DNA of 64,000 nucleotides from NCBI RefSeq assembly GCF_017599385.1, contig NZ_JAGFPK010000002.1, positions 620,001-684,000 of the forward strand, given 5' to 3'. The notes beneath the pieces are model-generated. The model saw only the letters and a list, made by a program, of their open reading frames with translations. It made no database searches and was not told the origin of the DNA. Each line of letters opens with the position of its first letter. Within the stretch, counting starts at the first letter, position 1. The DNA comes from Ciceribacter sp. L1K22 (lineage in GTDB: Bacteria > Pseudomonadota > Alphaproteobacteria > Rhizobiales > Rhizobiaceae). This document shows positions 17,305-27,040 of this stretch, piece by piece. Position numbers and translations under genes: made by a program.

Positions 17305-18075
17305 ATGAGAGGTATTTTGGAGCGCGTTTTCGGACGGGTGGCGCCGACCGGGAAACAGCGGAGGCCGAGGCACTTCTTCAACCGCATTCCGCGCACTGTC
17401 TACGTAATCGGTGACATTCACGGCTGCCTGAAGGCGCTTCTCGATCTGGAGCGGAAAATCGTCGATGATGCGGCGTTCAGAAGCGGGATCAAGCTTCTGG
17501 TCTATCTCGGGGATTATGTCGATCGTGGCCCCTCGTCGGCGCAAGTGATCAGCCATCTCCTGAAACCGCCACCACGTGACTTTCGGCGCATCTGTATTGC
17601 CGGCAATCATGAGGAGATGTTTCTCGAGTTCATCGCCGGCGGCTGTCGCAACGATGCCTGGCTCGAGATGGGCGGTCTGCAAACCCTGACATCCTACGGC
17701 GTGCAAATGACTGGTCAGACAAAAAAAGACCTGGCTGCGGACATTCAGGAACGCGTCCCGGCAACGCACCTCGATTTTCTGGCCGGCCTGCCCTCCCTTG
17801 TGCGCATGGATGGCTACTGCTTCGTTCACGCCGGCATAGATCCGGCCACAGGCCTTGAGGAACAGAAGGATCGCGTGCTGATGTGGTCGCGTCCAGGGGA
17901 GTTTACTTGGCCCGACGATGACATTGGCTTCACCGTCATTCACGGCCACACACCGGTCACCCACGTGGAGGTGGCACCCAATCGCATCAATGTCGATACG
18001 GGCGCGTTCATGACGGACGTACTTTCAGCCGTGCGGATCACCAGCGACGGCACAACGATATTCACCTCGCGCTAA
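17305..18075 (+). CDS. Ser/Thr-type metallophosphatase
   Basis: A 256-residue calcineurin-like phosphoesterase of the bacterial Ser/Thr phosphatase type (PrpA/ApaH-like). The metal-binding motifs are intact and in order: GDIHG near residue 38, GDYVDRG near 72, GNHEE near 103, and later histidines (FVHAG and VIHGHTPV). It is probably cytoplasmic, since no signal peptide is seen. Candidate substrates are phosphoproteins or dinucleoside polyphosphates. Its position next to a locus with a tyrosine kinase is suggestive, but Wzc-type kinases normally use low-molecular-weight or PHP-type phosphatases, so I do not assign a link. ATG 17305 has GGCAGG upstream. Confidence 0.88.
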   Translation: MRGILERVFGRVAPTGKQRRPRHFFNRIPRTVYVIGDIHGCLKALLDLERKIVDDAAFRSGIKLLVYLGDYVDRGPSSAQVISHLLKPPPRDFRRICIAGNHEEMFLEFIAGGCRNDAWLEMGGLQTLTSYGVQMTGQTKKDLAADIQERVPATHLDFLAGLPSLVRMDGYCFVHAGIDPATGLEEQKDRVLMWSRPGEFTWPDDDIGFTVIHGHTPVTHVEVAPNRINVDTGAFMTDVLSAVRITSDGTTIFTSR

Positions 18076-18203
18076 GCCGCCCGACACCTCGCTGTTTTTA
18101 CAGGCTTCCAAACAAGATACGGATACGATTTAGTTCCAGCCATCGCAGTGGCGATGTGCACCGGCCAGGCGATATCCGTCCGATGAGCAACTCGAGGTCG
18201 ACT

Positions 18204-19631
18204 ATGTCAAATCATCTTAAATTCTACATCGACGGCGCCTGGGTCGACCCCGTTGCGCCCAGTACCCTCGATGTTATCGATCCCTCGACCGAGGAACCCT
18301 TCACGCAGATATCTCTTGGTTCGAAAGCCGATGTCGACAAGGCGGTTGCCGCCGCGAAGACGGCCTTCGTCACCTTCTCGCAGACTTCGGTCGCCGACCG
18401 CCTGGCGCTGCTGCGCAAAATTCTGGAAGTCTACAACGCCCGATTTGAGGATGTCGCCCAGGCAGTGAGCCGCGAGATGGGCGCACCGCTGTCTTTCGCC
18501 CGCGACGCGCAAGCATGGGCCGGACGCGCGCACATGGAATCGACCATCGCCTCGCTTGAAACCTATGAGTTCTCCGAAAAGCGCGGCTCGACAATGATCG
18601 TCAAGGAGCCGATCGGCGTTTGCGCGCTGATTACACCGTGGAACTGGCCGCTCAACCAGATCGTCTGCAAGGTCGCGCCGGCGCTCGCCGCCGGCTGCAC
18701 GGTCGTGCTGAAACCTTCCGAAATAGCGCCGATCTCCGGTATCGTCTGGGCCGAGATCATGCACGAGGCCGGCGTTCCGAAGGGTGTGTTCAATCTCGTC
18801 AACGGAAATGGCCCTGATGTCGGTCAGGTGATGGCCAGCCACCCCGACGTTGACATGGTCTCGTTCACCGGCTCGACCCGCGCCGGCATCATTGTCGCCA
18901 AGACGGCTGCGGATACGGTCAAGCGCGTGGCGCAGGAACTGGGTGGGAAGTCGCCCAACATCATTCTCCCCGACGCGGATTTGGAGCACGCGGTGCGTCA
19001 GGGCGTGCAGGGCTGCTTCGGCAACTCCGGTCAGTCCTGCGACGCGCCGACCCGCATGCTGGTACCGGCCGACCGGCACGATGAGGCGCTGGCTTTCGCA
19101 AAATCCGAGGCCGAGAGTTTTGTTACCGGCGATCCGCGCGACGAGAAGACTGTGCTCGGACCCGTCGTCAGCCAATTGCAGTTCGACAAGATCCAGCGCC
19201 TCATCGAGACGGGTATCAAGGAGGGCGCTACGCTCGTCACCGGCGGCCTCGGTCGCCCGGAGAACCTCAATCGTGGCTACTACATCCGCCCCACGATCTT
19301 CGGCAACGTTTCCCGCGACATGACCATCGCCCGCGAAGAAATCTTCGGGCCGGTGCTCTCGATCCTACCCTACAGCGACGAAGAGGAGGCGATCGAAATA
19401 GCAAACGACACCGTCTACGGTCTCGCGGCCTATGTCCAATCGACCGATATCGGCCACGCCCGAAACGTCGCAGCGCGCATGCGGGCCGGCTCCGTCTATC
19501 TCAACTATCCCGAATGGGACACCTTCGCCCCCTTCGGCGGCTACAAGCAGTCCGGCAACGGTCGCGAGTACGCCGATTGGGCGATCCACGACTTTCTAGA
19601 GATCAAGGGCATCGTCGGTTACGGCGACTGA
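18204..19631 (+). CDS. NAD(P)-dependent aldehyde dehydrogenase
   Basis: A 475-residue aldehyde dehydrogenase superfamily enzyme that oxidises an aldehyde to the acid. The catalytic general base Glu lies in VAQELGGKSPNI and the nucleophile Cys in FGNSGQSCDAPTRM; the NAD-binding ITPWNWPLNQ and FTGSTRAG motifs are also present. I place the start at ATG 18204, just after CGAGGT; the longer frame from 18156 has no ribosome site. It is the first gene of the 18-34 kb catabolic region and is followed 94 bases later by an amidase. It carries no copy of the TetR-type operator seen further on. A role in oxidising an amino-aldehyde made by the aminotransferase or oxidases nearby is plausible but not shown. 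Confidence 0.9.
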   Translation: MSNHLKFYIDGAWVDPVAPSTLDVIDPSTEEPFTQISLGSKADVDKAVAAAKTAFVTFSQTSVADRLALLRKILEVYNARFEDVAQAVSREMGAPLSFARDAQAWAGRAHMESTIASLETYEFSEKRGSTMIVKEPIGVCALITPWNWPLNQIVCKVAPALAAGCTVVLKPSEIAPISGIVWAEIMHEAGVPKGVFNLVNGNGPDVGQVMASHPDVDMVSFTGSTRAGIIVAKTAADTVKRVAQELGGKSPNIILPDADLEHAVRQGVQGCFGNSGQSCDAPTRMLVPADRHDEALAFAKSEAESFVTGDPRDEKTVLGPVVSQLQFDKIQRLIETGIKEGATLVTGGLGRPENLNRGYYIRPTIFGNVSRDMTIAREEIFGPVLSILPYSDEEEAIEIANDTVYGLAAYVQSTDIGHARNVAARMRAGSVYLNYPEWDTFAPFGGYKQSGNGREYADWAIHDFLEIKGIVGYGD

Positions 19632-19725
19632 GAGCGCACAAATCAAAGGCAACCGGCCTCATGGCCATTTGCCGGGCCGGTTTGGGCTCGATCACCTCAA
19701 ATATTGACAGACTAACGGATTTTGC

Positions 19726-21090
19726 ATGTCGGAAAACCTCGGAAAATCGGTGGCGCAGCTCGCCGTCCTCCTTCAGCAGCGGGCACTCGACCCTGTCGAT
19801 CTCGCGGAGGAGACATTGGACGCAATGGCCAACCATCCGGACAAGGCGATCTTTACGACCATGACCGCCGACCGAGCGAGAACGGAAGCCCGCCTCTCCT
19901 CCGAACGCATCCGCGGGGGCCGTTCGCACGGCCTGCTGGACGGCGTGCCGATCGCGTGGAAGGACCTCTTTGATCTCAAGGGTCTCTCGACGACCGCCGG
20001 CTCGGTCGTTCTTAAAAGCGAACAGCCGGCGAGTACGGACGCCGACGTCGTGACCGCGTTGAAATCCGCCGGGATGGTCTGCATCGGCCGAACCAACATG
20101 AGCGAATTCGCGTTCTCGGGCCTCGGCATCAATCCGAATTACGGGACGCCGCGCAATCCGCGCTCGACCGACGTTCCAAGACTTCCGGGAGGCTCCTCCT
20201 CCGGCTCGGCAGTCGCCGTCGCCGCCGGACTGGTACCCGTTGCGATGGGCACAGACACTGGTGGCTCGGTCCGCATTCCAGCCGCCTTCAACGGGCTGGT
20301 CGGCTACAAGGCGAGCCGCAGCCGCTACTCGATGAGCGGCGTCTATCCTCTCGCAACCAGCCTCGATTCCCTCGGCCCCCTTGTCCGTACCGTCTCAGAT
20401 GCGATCTGGGTCGATGCTGCAATGCGGAGGATGACCGCGCCGTCCATCCCGGCCACCTCTATTGCCGATCTGAAACTGGTCGTTCCGGAAACGGTCTTCT
20501 TCGATGGCGCCGAACCGGGCGTGGTAGCTGCGTTCGAGGCTGCTATCAGCCGGCTGGAGAAGTCGGGTGTGAGGGTTCGCCGACAGGCTTTTCCGGAAAT
20601 CTCTGAAATCTTCGAACTCATGACGCAACACGGGGCGCTTGTCACCGCCGAAGCCTATGTGTTGCATCATGAGCGCCTGGCCGGACCGGACGCCAGCCGG
20701 ATGGACCATCGTGTCGTTCAACGGGCACGTCTTGGCGAAAAGATCAGCCTCGTCGACTACGTGATGATTCAGCAGGCCCGCGAGCGTCTGACGCGCTCTT
20801 TCGCCTCGAAGCTGTCCTCGGGCGAACTGATCGCGTCACCGACCCTTCCCCATGTCGCACCGCCAATCGAGCCGCTGCTGGAGAACGACGACTTATTCTT
20901 CGCGACCAACGGCAAGACGTTGCGCAACACGCTGATCGGCAATTTTCTGGACTGGTGCGGTGTATCGCTACCCTCCGGAAAAGGCGACGCGGGTATGCCG
21001 GTCGGTTTCCTTCTGTCCGGCCTTAAAGGCCAGGATGAGGCCGTCCTCTCCGCGGCATTCGCGATCGAGCATATCGTCGGCGGCTTCTAG
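19726..21090 (+). CDS. Amidase signature family hydrolase
   Basis: A 454-residue amidase signature enzyme. The Ser-cisSer-Lys triad is visible: Lys in GVPIAWKDLFDLKG (about residue 82), cis-Ser in GGSSSGSAVAVA and the nucleophile Ser in GTDTGGSVRIPA. It hydrolyses an amide, carbamate or acyl-amine of unknown identity; GatA is unlikely because no GatB/C genes are nearby. It follows the aldehyde dehydrogenase in the same direction and converges with the solute-binding protein gene (22 bases between stops). The ribosome site is weak. A job in removing an N-acyl group or hydrolysing an amide intermediate of the neighbouring pathway is inference. Confidence 0.88.
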   Translation: MSENLGKSVAQLAVLLQQRALDPVDLAEETLDAMANHPDKAIFTTMTADRARTEARLSSERIRGGRSHGLLDGVPIAWKDLFDLKGLSTTAGSVVLKSEQPASTDADVVTALKSAGMVCIGRTNMSEFAFSGLGINPNYGTPRNPRSTDVPRLPGGSSSGSAVAVAAGLVPVAMGTDTGGSVRIPAAFNGLVGYKASRSRYSMSGVYPLATSLDSLGPLVRTVSDAIWVDAAMRRMTAPSIPATSIADLKLVVPETVFFDGAEPGVVAAFEAAISRLEKSGVRVRRQAFPEISEIFELMTQHGALVTAEAYVLHHERLAGPDASRMDHRVVQRARLGEKISLVDYVMIQQARERLTRSFASKLSSGELIASPTLPHVAPPIEPLLENDDLFFATNGKTLRNTLIGNFLDWCGVSLPSGKGDAGMPVGFLLSGLKGQDEAVLSAAFAIEHIVGGF

Positions 21091-21111
21091 GAGCCGCCGA
21101 CCCTCAAAAGT

Positions 21112-22194
21112 TCAATAGCCCGCTTTGATCTTTTCGAACTCGGCGATCATCTTCTGCCGCAGCTCGATCGGCATCGGCGACTGGAACAGCGTATTCGAGA
21201 CGAACTTGTCCACATCGGCATAGCCCTTGTCAGCGAGGATCTGCGCATCGACCGCGGCCATGCCCTTGGCATTGGCATGACCATAGCCCCAGCTCTCGAC
21301 GATGTAGGCAGCGACATCGGGGGCGGAGATCGCATTCAGGAAATCATACTGCTTTTCCTCGCTGCCCTCGGCCCCTTTCAGCCGGACATAGCCGCACACC
21401 CAGGTGGAAAGCCCCTCGGTCGTATCGCGTTTCATCTCTACCGGCACACCATCCGCAAGCAGCGTGGTGGCGGTCTCGTTCCAGGCCCAGGCGAGATCGA
21501 CCTCGCCGCCGGCGATCGCCTGGCTGAGATCGGTATTGTCCGTCCAATAAAGACGCACATTCTTGTGCACCTCGCGAAGGAAGTCGGAGGCCTGCTGGAA
21601 CTGCTCGTCGGTCAGCGTAGTCCAGTCCTTGACCCCGATCGCCAGGCTGGCGAGCGCATAGGCGTCATCGACATTGTCTCCGATCGATACCCGGTCCTTA
21701 AACTTCGGATCGGCGAAGGCCTTCAGCGACGTGACCTCTTCCGGCTTGACCGTGTCGGTCCGGTAGGTGAGCAGGGTATTGCCCCATTCGAAGGGCAGGA
21801 AATAGGCTGTGCCGTCCGGCCCGGTCATCAGGCCCTTCATCGACTGGATGCCGGGGAGCACGTCGTTCCAGTTCTCCAGCTTTGCGGTATCCAACGGCTC
21901 AAGCAGTCCCGCGTCACGCCACTTGGCAACACTCTGCGAGCAGGGGTGCGCGAGATCGGCCTTGAAGCCGGAGCGAAGCTTCTGGAACGCCTCTTCTTCA
22001 TCGCCGAAGAACGAGAACTCGGGCTCCTCGCCATGTTTTGCAGCATAGGCCGGATGGAATGCCGGGTCCTCGTAGCCGGACCAGTCGAATATGACGATAT
22101 TGTCTGCGGCTGATCCCGGCAAAGCCGTTGCAGACAAAAAGCCCGCGGTCAGAACGGCGAGGACAGATTTCCCAAAGGCAGAGGTAGTCGACAT
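21112..22194 (-). CDS. ABC transporter substrate-binding protein, polyamine type (PotD-like)
   Basis: A 360-residue periplasmic binding protein with a signal peptide (cleaved near GSA-ADN) and the opening IVIFDWSGYEDPAFHPAY typical of spermidine/putrescine-class proteins. Its ligand is probably a positively charged amine; the WAWNE segment could supply aromatic and acidic contacts. The gene is 29 bases after the TetR gene with a GGAG site, so methyltransferase-TetR-binding protein form one minus-strand operon controlled from the operator at 23797. The matching ATPase and permeases lie 6 kb away (28515-31358) under an almost identical operator, so one transporter is split across two transcripts. 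Confidence 0.88.
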   Translation of the reverse strand: MSTTSAFGKSVLAVLTAGFLSATALPGSAADNIVIFDWSGYEDPAFHPAYAAKHGEEPEFSFFGDEEEAFQKLRSGFKADLAHPCSQSVAKWRDAGLLEPLDTAKLENWNDVLPGIQSMKGLMTGPDGTAYFLPFEWGNTLLTYRTDTVKPEEVTSLKAFADPKFKDRVSIGDNVDDAYALASLAIGVKDWTTLTDEQFQQASDFLREVHKNVRLYWTDNTDLSQAIAGGEVDLAWAWNETATTLLADGVPVEMKRDTTEGLSTWVCGYVRLKGAEGSEEKQYDFLNAISAPDVAAYIVESWGYGHANAKGMAAVDAQILADKGYADVDKFVSNTLFQSPMPIELRQKMIAEFEKIKAGY

Positions 22195-22223
22195 GGTTTT
22201 CTCCAGTTCCGGTTTGCTGTTCC

Positions 22224-22937
22224 TTATTTCAAAATTGGACCCTCGCGGGTCATGTGATCGGGAAAGGCGGCGACGATAAATTCTATCGCAGCCGCATGCG
22301 CGCCCTCCCGCGCCAGCCCGTCACTCATCATCAGACGCCACCACAGCCCCTCCAGCGTGGCGCAAAGCGCGAGCGTCATCGCCTTCGGCTCATAGAGATA
22401 GCCGCCCTCGGCCTTCATCTGCGACACCAGGTCCTCGAAGAGCTGCTGGTACCGCGCATCCCGCGCCCCGCAGAGAGCCTGGTAGGTCGGACGGGATTTC
22501 GCCTCACCCCAGAAGGCGCACCAGGCAGCAAGCTTGCGCTTCGTGGTGATCTTGCGGTCGAAATCGGCGGCAACGAGCGCCCATAGTTTCGCCGCGGCGC
22601 TGGATCCGGCCTTTTCCAGCGCAGCCATCCAATGGGAGGCATATTCGTCGGCCATGTGCTGCAGCGTTGCAACCAGCAGCTTGTCCTTGCTCTCGAAGTG
22701 GAAATTGACGATGCCGCGCGACAAGCCAGCCCCATCGGCCACGTCGGCAAGCGTCGTCTCCGCATAGCCTCGCTTGGCCAGCGAATCGATCGTCGCCTCG
22801 ATCAACTGCTGGCGTCTCGTTTCCTTCGAAGCCTTACGGCCACGCTTCTCGGTCTCTGCCCCATCCTGCCTCGCGGCGGCGGTCTCTTTCATGCCTTTGG
22901 CCCAATCATCATCTTCGGGATCGCGCAGCATCATCAT
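22224..22937 (-). CDS. TetR-family repressor, BetI-like
   Basis: A 237-residue TetR regulator (or slightly shorter: three Met codons follow each other at the start). The helix-turn-helix is at about 45-90 ([20 protein letters not shown]..). The C-terminal half follows the BetI pattern closely: [16 protein letters not shown], then YQQLFEDLV and [13 protein letters not shown] align by eye with the choline repressor BetI. An N-terminal extension of about 35 polar residues is extra. Its ATG overlaps the methyltransferase stop by four bases. It is the obvious candidate to bind the three TGAAYG-N2-CATTCA repeats, including the one in front of its own operon. The ligand should be a methylated amine or its breakdown product; this is inference. 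Confidence 0.9.
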   Translation of the reverse strand: MMMLRDPEDDDWAKGMKETAAARQDGAETEKRGRKASKETRRQQLIEATIDSLAKRGYAETTLADVADGAGLSRGIVNFHFESKDKLLVATLQHMADEYASHWMAALEKAGSSAAAKLWALVAADFDRKITTKRKLAAWCAFWGEAKSRPTYQALCGARDARYQQLFEDLVSQMKAEGGYLYEPKAMTLALCATLEGLWWRLMMSDGLAREGAHAAAIEFIVAAFPDHMTREGPILK

Positions 22938-23734
22938 GTCAGCCGATCCGCCTTGTAACCGCGAAGATGAGTGGGACAGTGCTCTCCACTGTCAAGGACC
23001 TTCTGCATCGCCGTCCACGTACGAATGTTCTTCTCCACATAGGCCTCGCCGACCGCAGCGACGGCGGCAGCGCGCAGTGGCCCTTTCAATCTTTCAAGTT
23101 CGCCGCGAGCAACCTCGCGATACCAGGCATTTCGGCTTTCCGCCGTGACATCGACAAATCCCGCCTGTTCCAAGGCCGAGATGTAGCGCCGTGCCGAAGC
23201 CATTCCGAAACTCAGCCCTTCGGCCGCTATATAGTCACGCATGTCATCCGACGGTTCGTTATCGTGACCGATAAGCCAGTCGGAGGCGGCGAAAACGCCT
23301 CCTACCTTAAGCACCCGATAAATCTGCGCGAATACCGCTTCCTTATCAGACACATGTACCAACGCGTCTTTTGAAAAGACGAAGTCAAAGCTGTCGTCAG
23401 GGAACGGCAGCGGTCCTGGCACGCCTTGGATGAAGTCGACCCGACCCGAAAGTCCGGCCATTTCGGCCGCCCCCCGGGCTCGCTCGATGACGGGCAATTC
23501 CACATCGAAGCCGGTCATGCGGGCCGGTTCGGTTGTGCGGACAATGTGAAGCGTAATGCCGCCTGCCCCGCAGCCAATATCCAATCCGGATTTGCCCCTG
23601 AGATCGAGGCCTGCAAGCACACGGTCGACCTCCTCCGGCCCGCCAGGCGAGAGATAACCCTCACCCCACAGTACCTCCAGAAAACGGATCGCCTGCTCGT
23701 CATACTCAGGCTCATGGACTTCTTCGACCGCCAT
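22934..23734 (-). CDS. SAM-dependent methyltransferase, phosphobase N-methyltransferase-like
   Basis: A 266-residue class I methyltransferase. SAM-binding motif I is [15 protein letters not shown] (about residue 50), with acidic post-[14 protein letters not shown] and motif [19 protein letters not shown]. The preceding [11 protein letters not shown] resembles the 'FGEGFVSTGG' motif of phosphoethanolamine methyltransferases and related small-molecule methylases. I start it at ATG 23734 (GAGG five bases upstream), not at 23860. It is the first gene of the operon with TetR and the binding protein. A methylating enzyme inside a set otherwise suited to removing methyl groups is puzzling: it may regenerate a methylated compound or may methylate a different substrate. 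Confidence 0.85.
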   Translation of the reverse strand: MAVEEVHEPEYDEQAIRFLEVLWGEGYLSPGGPEEVDRVLAGLDLRGKSGLDIGCGAGGITLHIVRTTEPARMTGFDVELPVIERARGAAEMAGLSGRVDFIQGVPGPLPFPDDSFDFVFSKDALVHVSDKEAVFAQIYRVLKVGGVFAASDWLIGHDNEPSDDMRDYIAAEGLSFGMASARRYISALEQAGFVDVTAESRNAWYREVARGELERLKGPLRAAAVAAVGEAYVEKNIRTWTAMQKVLDSGEHCPTHLRGYKADRLT

Positions 23735-23796
23735 GCAGACCTCGTTCGGATCACCTCGAAATCCTAGCGCATAATCGCAGGATTGCAACAAACTTG

Positions 23797-23814
23797 CTGA
23801 ATGTTCATTCAATA
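23797..23814. promoter_or_regulatory. TetR-type operator, site A (divergent methyltransferase / flavoprotein)
   Basis: CTGAATGTTCATTCAATA: arms TGAATG and CATTCA form a perfect inverted repeat with two central bases. The 18-mer agrees with sites B and C at all but four positions. It lies 63 bases upstream of the methyltransferase-TetR-binding protein operon and about 63 bases upstream of the flavoprotein-GcvT operon, so it can control both. Confidence 0.8.
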
Positions 23815-23877
23815 CGGCTGGAAAAAATTCCTGATTTCGTGCCACTTTCCCCTCATGCACTGCAAACGAGGGGCGAA

Positions 23878-25497
23878 ATGAAGACCCATGACGTGGTGAT
23901 GATTGGCGGAGGGCACAACGGCCTCGTGGCGGCCTGTTATCTGCAGCGGGCCGGGCTCGACGTGCTCGTTCTTGAAAAGAACGACTGGGTCGGCGGCGCC
24001 GCGACGAGCCGCGAGCTGACGCCCGGCTTTCTCTATTCGAACTGCTCCTATGTGTGCTCCCTCTTCCGGCCGGAGATCATGCGTGATCTTGAGCTGCCAA
24101 AACACGGTCTTCAGGTGATTTCGTATGAAGGCGGCGCTGTTTTCACCCGCGACGGCGATTATCTCGCCTCCTACCGCGATCACGACGGTCACCGCCGCGA
24201 ATTTGCCCGCTGGTCGAAACGCGACGCGGAAGCCTATGACCGCTATGCGCGCGACGTCACGCGCCAGTGCCGCTTCATCCAGCCACTCCTGATGCGCACC
24301 GCGCCTGACCCCTTCTCTTTCAAGCCACGCGACATCGGCGAACTCCTATATATCGCCAAACGCTTCGGCGAATTCTCTCCGGCTGAAATGGCCCGCACGC
24401 TGCGTTTCTGGACAATGTCCATTTCGGACTTCCTCGACGAGTATTTTGAAACCGACGTCATCAAGGCCTATCTCGCCCTCTCCGGCATCATCGGCACGGC
24501 GCTCGGCCCGATGTCGCCCGGCACGGCCTATGTCCTGCTGCATCATTACATGGGCGAGGTGGACGGCTCCGTCGGCGCATGGGGCTATGCCAGAGGCGGT
24601 ATGGGCGCCATAACCAAGGCGCTGGCAAACTCATTTAAGGCATCGGGCGGAACGATCCGCACGGGCGCCGACGTCGACAAGGTCCTGACCCGCAGCGGCG
24701 AGGCAACCGGCGTCGTGCTCGTGAATGGCGAGGAAATCCGTGGCCGCACGATCGTTTCCAATGCCGATGTAAAGCGCACTTTCCTCGGAATGGTCGAGGA
24801 AAACGATCTGCCGGAAACCTTCGTCCATCGCGTCAGGCACTTCAAGATGCGGGGCTCCTCGGGGAAGCTGAACATCGCGCTCGACAGCCTGCCGGAATTT
24901 CCCGCGCTGCCGAAAGGGTCGAGCTGCATCCGCGGCGACATGCATTTCACCGATTCCGTCGAACGCATGGAGCGCGCCTACGACGACTGGAAGGCGGGGC
25001 ATTGGTCCGCCGATCCCTTCGTCGACATGATGATCCCCACAACGCTCGACCCGACGATGGCACCGCCCGGAAAGCACTTCATGAGCTGCTTCGTGCAGTA
25101 CTGTCCGCCCAAGGTGGAGGGCCGGGACTGGACAGATGCCGACCGCGACGCCTTCGCCGAGACCGTCGTCAGCCAGATAGCCGACTACTCTCCCGGCTTC
25201 CGGGACCGCATCCTGCACATGGAGGTCCGCACGCCGCGCGAGATCGAGGCGGAGGTTGGCCTGACCGAGGGCAATATCTTCCAGGGCGAACTGACCTTCG
25301 ACCAGTTGCTCTTCAACCGCCCAGTTCCCGGCTACGCCCAGTATCGAAGCCCGGTGAAGGGGCTCTATCTCTGCGGCTCCTCCACCCATCCTGGCGGCGG
25401 GGTCATGGGCGCGCCAGGCCGCAACGCGGCGGTGGAAATCTTGCGAGATCTCAAACGCGACCGCCAGCATATGAGTGAAGCCCATGACGTCATTTGA
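23878..25497 (+). CDS. PYROXD2/phytoene-dehydrogenase-like FAD oxidoreductase, copy 1
   Basis: A 539-residue flavoprotein of the NAD(P)/FAD-dependent amine oxidase/phytoene desaturase superfamily. The dinucleotide-binding [20 protein letters not shown] and [12 protein letters not shown] are at residues 10-42. The C-terminal FAD motif [20 protein letters not shown] is intact. Homologues called PYROXD2-like lack a firm substrate; amine or C-C desaturation are both possible. ATG 23878 follows GAGGGGCGAA. The gene leads a four-gene operon with a second paralogous flavoprotein, a GcvT-like protein and an 81-residue protein, all with overlapping or nearly overlapping ends. It is probably repressed through site A. 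No carotenoid genes are present, so a carotenoid role is unlikely. Confidence 0.87.
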   Translation: MKTHDVVMIGGGHNGLVAACYLQRAGLDVLVLEKNDWVGGAATSRELTPGFLYSNCSYVCSLFRPEIMRDLELPKHGLQVISYEGGAVFTRDGDYLASYRDHDGHRREFARWSKRDAEAYDRYARDVTRQCRFIQPLLMRTAPDPFSFKPRDIGELLYIAKRFGEFSPAEMARTLRFWTMSISDFLDEYFETDVIKAYLALSGIIGTALGPMSPGTAYVLLHHYMGEVDGSVGAWGYARGGMGAITKALANSFKASGGTIRTGADVDKVLTRSGEATGVVLVNGEEIRGRTIVSNADVKRTFLGMVEENDLPETFVHRVRHFKMRGSSGKLNIALDSLPEFPALPKGSSCIRGDMHFTDSVERMERAYDDWKAGHWSADPFVDMMIPTTLDPTMAPPGKHFMSCFVQYCPPKVEGRDWTDADRDAFAETVVSQIADYSPGFRDRILHMEVRTPREIEAEVGLTEGNIFQGELTFDQLLFNRPVPGYAQYRSPVKGLYLCGSSTHPGGGVMGAPGRNAAVEILRDLKRDRQHMSEAHDVI

Positions 25498-27040
25498 TGT
25501 GATCGTGATCGGCGGCGGGCACAACGGGCTCACAGCCGCGACGAAGCTGGCGAAAAGCGGCCGTAAGGTCATCGTGGTGGAAGCGGCTGATCGTGTCGGT
25601 GGCGCGCTCCGTGGCGACGAATTCCATCCCGGCTTCCGGGCCGACGGCCTCGCCCACATCGTCAACCGGCTCGACCCGGATGTTGCCGATCTGCTCGATC
25701 TGCCCACGACCGGAAACGCGAAACCGATGCTCACCGCCGTTCTCTCGACGGACGGGCCAGCGGCCATCCTCGAAGGTGGCTACGGTGAACGCCTAATCGG
25801 AGTATCGCCCGCCGAGGCTGAGGCCTTCTCCCGACTGCGCGAAAAACTGCTTTTTCAGGCTGGCATCCTGAAGCGTTTCCTGAAGCGTCCTCCGCCTCGA
25901 ATCGGCGAAATCGGCGCCCGCGACCTTGCCACCTTTGCCTCGGCCGGCTTCGGCCTTATCAGAAAGGGCCGCGAGGAAGGCCGCGATTTCCTGCGCATGC
26001 TGTTGATGAATGTCGCGGATGTGGCCGATGAATATCTCACCGACGACCGTCTGAAAGGTCTGCTTGCGTTCGATGCGACTTTGGGCATTCATCTCGGTCC
26101 GCGGTCACCGACCTCGCTTCTCGGCCTTTACTACCGGTTGACTGGCGAGGCGATGGGCGCCGCCGGCGCGCAATTCATCCCGGGGGGCGGCATGGGCGCG
26201 CTGGCGGCGGCCTTCGAATCCGCCGCCGTCGAGGCCGGCGTCACCTTGCGATGCGGGTCTGCTGTCGCCCGTATTCACGCCGATCGCGGGACGGTCAGCG
26301 GCATCGTCCTTGCAAATGGCGAGGAATTGACGGCCCCCGTGATCGTCTCCGCGATCCATCCGAAGACGACCTTTCTCCAGCTTGTCGATCCGGCCGAAAC
26401 CGGCACCGGTTTCCTCCGCAGCATCAGCAATATCCGCTCCAGGGGCAATGTCGCCCGCCTTGATCTCGCCCTTGACCACCCGCCAGAGTTTATCGGCCTT
26501 GGAACCGAGCAACTCAAAAGCCGCATCGTCATTTCCCGCTCGATCGATCACGTGGAGACGGCCTTCAATCCGGCCAAGTACGGGGAATTCTCTGCCGACC
26601 CGGCAATGGAGATCGTGCTGCCGAGCCTGCACGACACGAGCCTTGCACCATCCGGCGCCGCAACCCTCTCCGCTCTCGTGCAGTTCGCGCCTTACGACTT
26701 GAAAGAGGGTTGGGAGAGTGGGAAGCCGAAGTTCGAAGCCATTATACTCGATATTCTTGAGCGCTATGCGCCCGGCATCCGGGCCTCCGTTCGCGCCTCC
26801 CGCCTGATGACACCAAAGGATATCGAGACGACTTACCACATGCCCGGCGGGCACTGGCATCATGGCGAGCTCCAGGCGGATCAGCTACTCGTTAATCGAC
26901 CGGTCAATGCCGCCTCCGGCTACGCCACCCCGCTCAAGGGGCTTTATCTCGCGAGCGCGGGCGCCCATCCGGGTGGCGGCATCTCCGGCCTGCCTGGTCT
27001 TCTTGCCGCCAGAACGATCCTTGCTGGAGACCGCCGATGA
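25484..27040 (+). CDS. PYROXD2/phytoene-dehydrogenase-like FAD oxidoreductase, copy 2
   Basis: A 518-residue paralogue of the preceding flavoprotein. It has the same N-terminal [20 protein letters not shown] and EAADRVGGALRGDEFHPGF motifs and the same C-terminal GLYLASAGAHPGGGISGLPG. Identity between the two looks moderate, so they are old paralogues, not a recent duplication. The start is ATG 25484 inside the end of copy 1 (14-base overlap); ATG 25475 is an alternative. Tight coupling of two unlike copies suggests a heteromeric enzyme or two successive oxidations of one substrate. Its stop overlaps the GcvT-like start (ATGA). Confidence 0.87.
   Translation: MTSFDVIVIGGGHNGLTAATKLAKSGRKVIVVEAADRVGGALRGDEFHPGFRADGLAHIVNRLDPDVADLLDLPTTGNAKPMLTAVLSTDGPAAILEGGYGERLIGVSPAEAEAFSRLREKLLFQAGILKRFLKRPPPRIGEIGARDLATFASAGFGLIRKGREEGRDFLRMLLMNVADVADEYLTDDRLKGLLAFDATLGIHLGPRSPTSLLGLYYRLTGEAMGAAGAQFIPGGGMGALAAAFESAAVEAGVTLRCGSAVARIHADRGTVSGIVLANGEELTAPVIVSAIHPKTTFLQLVDPAETGTGFLRSISNIRSRGNVARLDLALDHPPEFIGLGTEQLKSRIVISRSIDHVETAFNPAKYGEFSADPAMEIVLPSLHDTSLAPSGAATLSALVQFAPYDLKEGWESGKPKFEAIILDILERYAPGIRASVRASRLMTPKDIETTYHMPGGHWHHGELQADQLLVNRPVNAASGYATPLKGLYLASAGAHPGGGISGLPGLLAARTILAGDRR

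Noticed and set aside
24631..25767. 378-residue minus-strand ORF
   Set aside because: Antisense to the two flavoprotein genes; no motif.
23878..27040. Carotenoid biosynthesis
   Set aside because: The flavoproteins resemble phytoene dehydrogenases, but no crtB, crtE or cyclase is present and the neighbours handle amines.
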